From a virus: DNA of 64,000 nucleotides. The first letter of the stretch is position 1. Each line of letters starts with the position of its first letter. The notes beneath the pieces were generated by a model, which saw only the letters and a list, made by a program, of their open reading frames with translations, did not search any database and was not told the origin of the DNA. Both the position numbers and the translations under genes were made by a program. This document shows positions 63,201 through 64,000 of the stretch, piece by piece. The stretch is from IMG/VR virus record IMGVR_UViG_3300046501_000460, positions 23,575 through 87,574 of that record; one strand, 5' to 3'.

Positions 63201-64000
63201 CAAGCGAGCCGGCCAGGCCGCGTGCAAGGCTGTGGGCCTCGTTCATTGCGTGGCTGTGGTCAGTGACGGCAGCCGCCGAATTGCGTACAGCCGGCACTAG
63301 AGCCTCGTGCGCGGCGCGCAGGGCATTGATGTCGGCGCTGGCCGCCGCGCTGCCGAAGCGCGTGGCGGCGCCTTCCGGGCTGGAGCCGGGCTGTTGCAGA
63401 TACGTCTGCACCTCGCCGGCGCGGCGCAGCTGCGCCGCCGGGTTGGCGTTCAGGAAGCTGGCGTTCAGGCCGCGCTGACGCTCGGCAGCCTGCTCAGCCT
63501 CGACGGCCTCGCGCAGCTGCGCGGCGATGCGCCGGCCCGCGGAACGCACCTCGCTCTCGGACGGCAGACCCAGCAGCGTGCGCGCGTCGACCGTCGACGC
63601 GGAGCGTGCACGCAGATTCTCGGCCGTGACGGATTCGCGGATCTGCGCCGCGATCTGCTGGCCGGCAGCACGTGCCTCGGCCTGCGACGGCAAACCCAGC
63701 AGAGCACGAGGATCGACCGACGACGCGGAGCGTGCGCGCAGGTTCTCCTGCTCGACGGACGTGCGCATCTGGACCGCCAGCTGACTGGCGAAGCCGCGCA
63801 TGACGTTCTCCGACGGGAGGCCGAGCAGCGCGCGCGGGTCGACAACAGGTGCGGCCTTTTCGGCCTCCACACCGGCACGCAGCTGCGCGGCGATCTGGCG
63901 GCCAATCGACCGCGACGACTCCTCGCTCGGCAGGCCGAGGAGCGCGCGGGCGTCGATGGGCGAGGCCGACTTAACGCGCAGCGCGGCGTCGCGCGCGGCG
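57229..64000 (-). CDS. Tail tape measure protein (5' end outside the window)
   Basis: At least 2,256 residues; no stop occurs upstream to position 64000, so the true start is outside. Order: four or more 38-42-residue 'DARALLGLPS' repeats (63466-63957), a predicted membrane-like Gly/Ala stretch (LGGLWLTYGSLVPLAAGAAI), a tape measure core (AMRMLAQNGLNAAQSLQVLP, SMKQASTVASLFKVSIEETA) as in TIGR01760-type tail proteins, long coiled coils, and two DUF4214-like units near the C-terminus (57742-57900 and 57508-57663). It sets the tail length and is involved in DNA entry. The length implies a long tail, in agreement with a siphovirus-like particle. Confidence 0.93.
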   Translation of the reverse strand, partial: AARDAALRVKSASPIDARALLGLPSEESSRSIGRQIAAQLRAGVEAEKAAPVVDPRALLGLPSENVMRGFASQLAVQMRTSVEQENLRARSASSVDPRALLGLPSQAEARAAGQQIAAQIRESVTAENLRARSASTVDARTLLGLPSESEVRSAGRRIAAQLREAVEAEQAAERQRGLNASFLNANPAAQLRRAGEVQTYLQQPGSSPEGAATRFGSAAASADINALRAAHEALVPAVRNSAAAVTDHSHAMNEAHSLARGLAGSLGGLWLTYGSLVPLAAGAAIAAALKNVVSVGAEVEHQLTNVLALTKSSVNLDQFLSVSDGSLRSLTEGANAMRMLAQNGLNAAQSLQVLPAILDLATVGEMSVGQAALAATGAASAFGLGFSEAGRIADIFAVTAANSNTSVLAMTESMKQASTVASLFKVSIEETAAMLGLLAKINVTGGAAGTSLTNMLTGLYEPTDKGKRALKDLGVETQTASGALKPLTQLLEELRGAMAGFTDSAKVDLLGSIFTVRGVKSAQLALDNIKDFKQKTEEAATATGFMAGVVRQLEDDTTGGFQRLGVVVQNSFVRSFQEASPFIQHIALTLGDAFKDGGTASNGLRNFSTNVARLTGVLVENLDVVTMLATGYVALRALGPTIEFIKAAVTASMALTSAQVAEAAAIGAVTTANLGLGASSAQVATAVAAQTAATEASTAATATWEAAILPVLGAVGIAVGVAAAAWLLFRDNTSEADRASEKLSNSLHVIHEALDREIEQLQKANKLWDERNNRYMPQGAPAPTDIDAARARVTELENQARAKNINPKELLNPTTHSTGINGITTSSIYGSERLAANYREAKATLAGLLEQQERAEKVRDPAAAAKRVQDAKAQLEANLEKFYSEGMQTNTAGDFYQKNAAARAISAKAADIAAQITDSSLKEVRPEDELKRVERLSVDLKQLQDQRNSMLQSRPEVNRDSARAAIEEMQEDLRLKQMQAKSQIDDLKSQNKRGELGDLQLINRELAIKLALDEKAIEVAQRQKSTAITEAQRQKYANAETTARQQIIDDKAAATRSTKDLFDRMSGEELQYRAKSLESQGQLQDSFNLEWEAKYSNVLDRLNLDIESADNGKYRDGLIRYRNFLEQMRVEGEKSAIFKMDMADLDKDLQILKTKLADIRNHAGPGVGGAIGAILDRKSLLESSLPQLQEDYAVAKDDAGDDPVKLKAAAAKLKEIQAEMTALRNVGIDIGNAIAQSLTDAFGKGGAALGGLITTAATYDARVQDIQKQLEESDGGADAKKKAADDMATAQINAYGNMAGAAKGFFDQNSKGYKILATTEKAYRAVELAMAAESFIKKTLFKAAEVTQTVAGDGLKMASGTTATAVDVANAGASGTAWGITAVARSIASLPFPANLAAGAATMAALVALGIKLTGGFNGGGQTQAEKEQQNATGTVLGDRDAKSESNAKSLDLVEKNTYNNLIVAQSMLASLRSIDSNIKGFVSQLLQNSEITDPDVHLNTNNGLGTTLASGGMSALGSLAYGDPVLGLASFAVNKIPVINSLVSKIGNAVFGGKQTVEASGFTMDRSTLGQVAAGGASAMSYADVKTSGGWFRSSSLDTKTAPLGAEANLQITRVITGMGDAITAAAGLLGVDGADFKDKLNGFVIDIGKIDLKGLSSADAQAKVAAVFSKLGDQMAQAAFGGLEQFQQAGEGYLQTLTRVANDYATIDAVFKSFGTTYAEVGTASIAAREQLIDMAGGLDKFTSQASWFFENMMSKAQQTAATSAAIQPTLAKYGLSTQGADAVQKFTDLTIAMGAMGSAGAQAYTELMGIAQAFKSVTDVATDLQDQIDDLLMSQAEKDAAARAKLDPVNQKLYDELVQARAVAQAKQDLLTAYQNESSAIQSTIDRLKSLSTSLRSFVNGLQIGNMSPLNPADQYGAARAQFETTLQKAQAGDTAAQGNLQSAAQAFLQASKTANASNSTYQSDYQRVVSTMTGMADTTDSQVKIAQTSLSVLHDQVSQLVKIDTGVTSVASAINNLAVIMAGGKDSGTNTVALSSLYKELLGRDPDQAGLDFWNTQLQNGVSFTDVIGAIKNSAEYADHIGKTPATTVVTPSTDAGTAIGNTNTTSVSSAISALYQNVLGRAADQAGLDYWVQQMQSGSTLSTIEQELKKSDEYKDHIKVGTASNSSASVAPAVTVDPYSAATAQTAEIVAQLATLNKQITTLRDEQQSQSDNQLAATMQAGTDMGADVTDAVKDAARAAAWTSQNKAALR
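57508..57663 (-). repeat. DUF4214-like unit 2 in the tape measure protein
   Basis: Encodes SSAISALYQNVLGRAADQAG, LDYWVQQMQSGSTLSTIEQE and LKKSDEYKDH. The LGR-x-x-D-Q-x-G-L-D-x-W pattern is that of the DUF4214 helix bundle, often found in secreted repeat proteins. Confidence 0.8.
57742..57900 (-). repeat. DUF4214-like unit 1 in the tape measure protein
   Basis: Encodes LSSLYKELLGRDPDQAGLDF and WNTQLQNGVSFTDVIGAIKN, then SAEYADHIG. It aligns over its whole length with unit 2 (57508-57663), so a tandem duplication is evident. Confidence 0.8.
63466..63957 (-). repeat. N-terminal 'DPRALLGLPS' repeats of the tape measure protein
   Basis: Four copies with starts near 63957, 63843, 63717 and 63591. 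The unit is [IV]-D-[AP]-R-[AT]-L-L-G-L-P-S followed by a helix [x]-x-x-R-x-x-[GA]-x-x-[IL]-A-[AV]-Q-[LIM]-R. Three spacings are 38, 42 and 42 residues. More copies may continue beyond 64000. Confidence 0.85.

Noticed and set aside
1-64000. tRNA genes or CRISPR arrays
   Set aside because: No cloverleaf-like sequence with a GTTCGA-type arm and no regularly spaced repeats in non-coding DNA were seen; nearly all bases are in genes. A dedicated tRNA scan was not possible.

Overview
The window reads as part of a GC-rich, double-stranded DNA tailed-phage genome. The evidence is a very long tape measure protein with a full set of tail-tip genes, a lysis cassette (GH19-type endolysin, holin-like membrane proteins, nested Rz/Rz1 spanins), a phage-type replication set, and dozens of tiny overlapping genes. 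A tape measure of more than 2,200 residues and no visible contractile-sheath genes suggest a long non-contractile tail. Base composition and the RdgC homologue point to a proteobacterial, perhaps betaproteobacterial, host; this is inference. Capsid, portal, terminase and integrase genes are not in the window.

Region 1 (16-17039, plus strand) holds about 45 mostly small genes packed with 4-base ATGA-type overlaps. Most have no recognisable function. Recognisable ones are a RadC-like JAMM protein, a DnaQ-like exonuclease, two HNH or selfish-type nucleases, a DUF6927-like protein and a cysteine-rich phage protein (16171-16848). The largest (8876-10918) ends in a YfaP-like beta domain and is followed by a coiled-coil protein.

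Region 2 (17029-20834, minus strand) is an island of virion-type genes. It includes a LamG-like tail protein that ends in nine 20-residue repeats and about 8.5 nine-residue repeats.

Region 3 (21040-46566, plus strand) starts from a divergent promoter region with a perfect palindrome. It carries rdgC, a C5-cytosine methyltransferase with two further ORFs nested in another frame, a deaminase-like protein, an SNF2-type helicase, an AEP-type primase-helicase, a likely ssDNA-binding protein with its own promoter and terminator, a DEDDh exonuclease, a MazG-like pyrophosphohydrolase, a dATP/dGTP diphosphohydrolase-like protein, a full-length family A DNA polymerase, an ATP-dependent DNA ligase, thymidylate synthase, a Holliday-junction-resolvase-like nuclease and an SbcD/SbcC pair. 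The phage therefore appears to bring most of its own replication and recombination machinery and to remodel the dNTP pool. Selfish nuclease genes (HNH, HNH-AP2 and a 'GRLTV' family) sit between the core genes.

Region 4 (46563-64000, minus strand) reads leftward from the tape measure (5' end outside the window) through tail-tip and fibre genes, a papain-like peptidase, holin-like proteins, endolysin, spanins and a metallophosphoesterase to an HNH gene that meets region 3 tail to tail. Small genes missing from simple ORF calls (for example 942-1052, 2005-2175, 4202-4309, 20064-20243, 41341-41502, 48122-48259, 48749-48841) were added by reading the sequence directly. I saw no tRNA, rRNA or CRISPR array, but without tools a tRNA could be missed.
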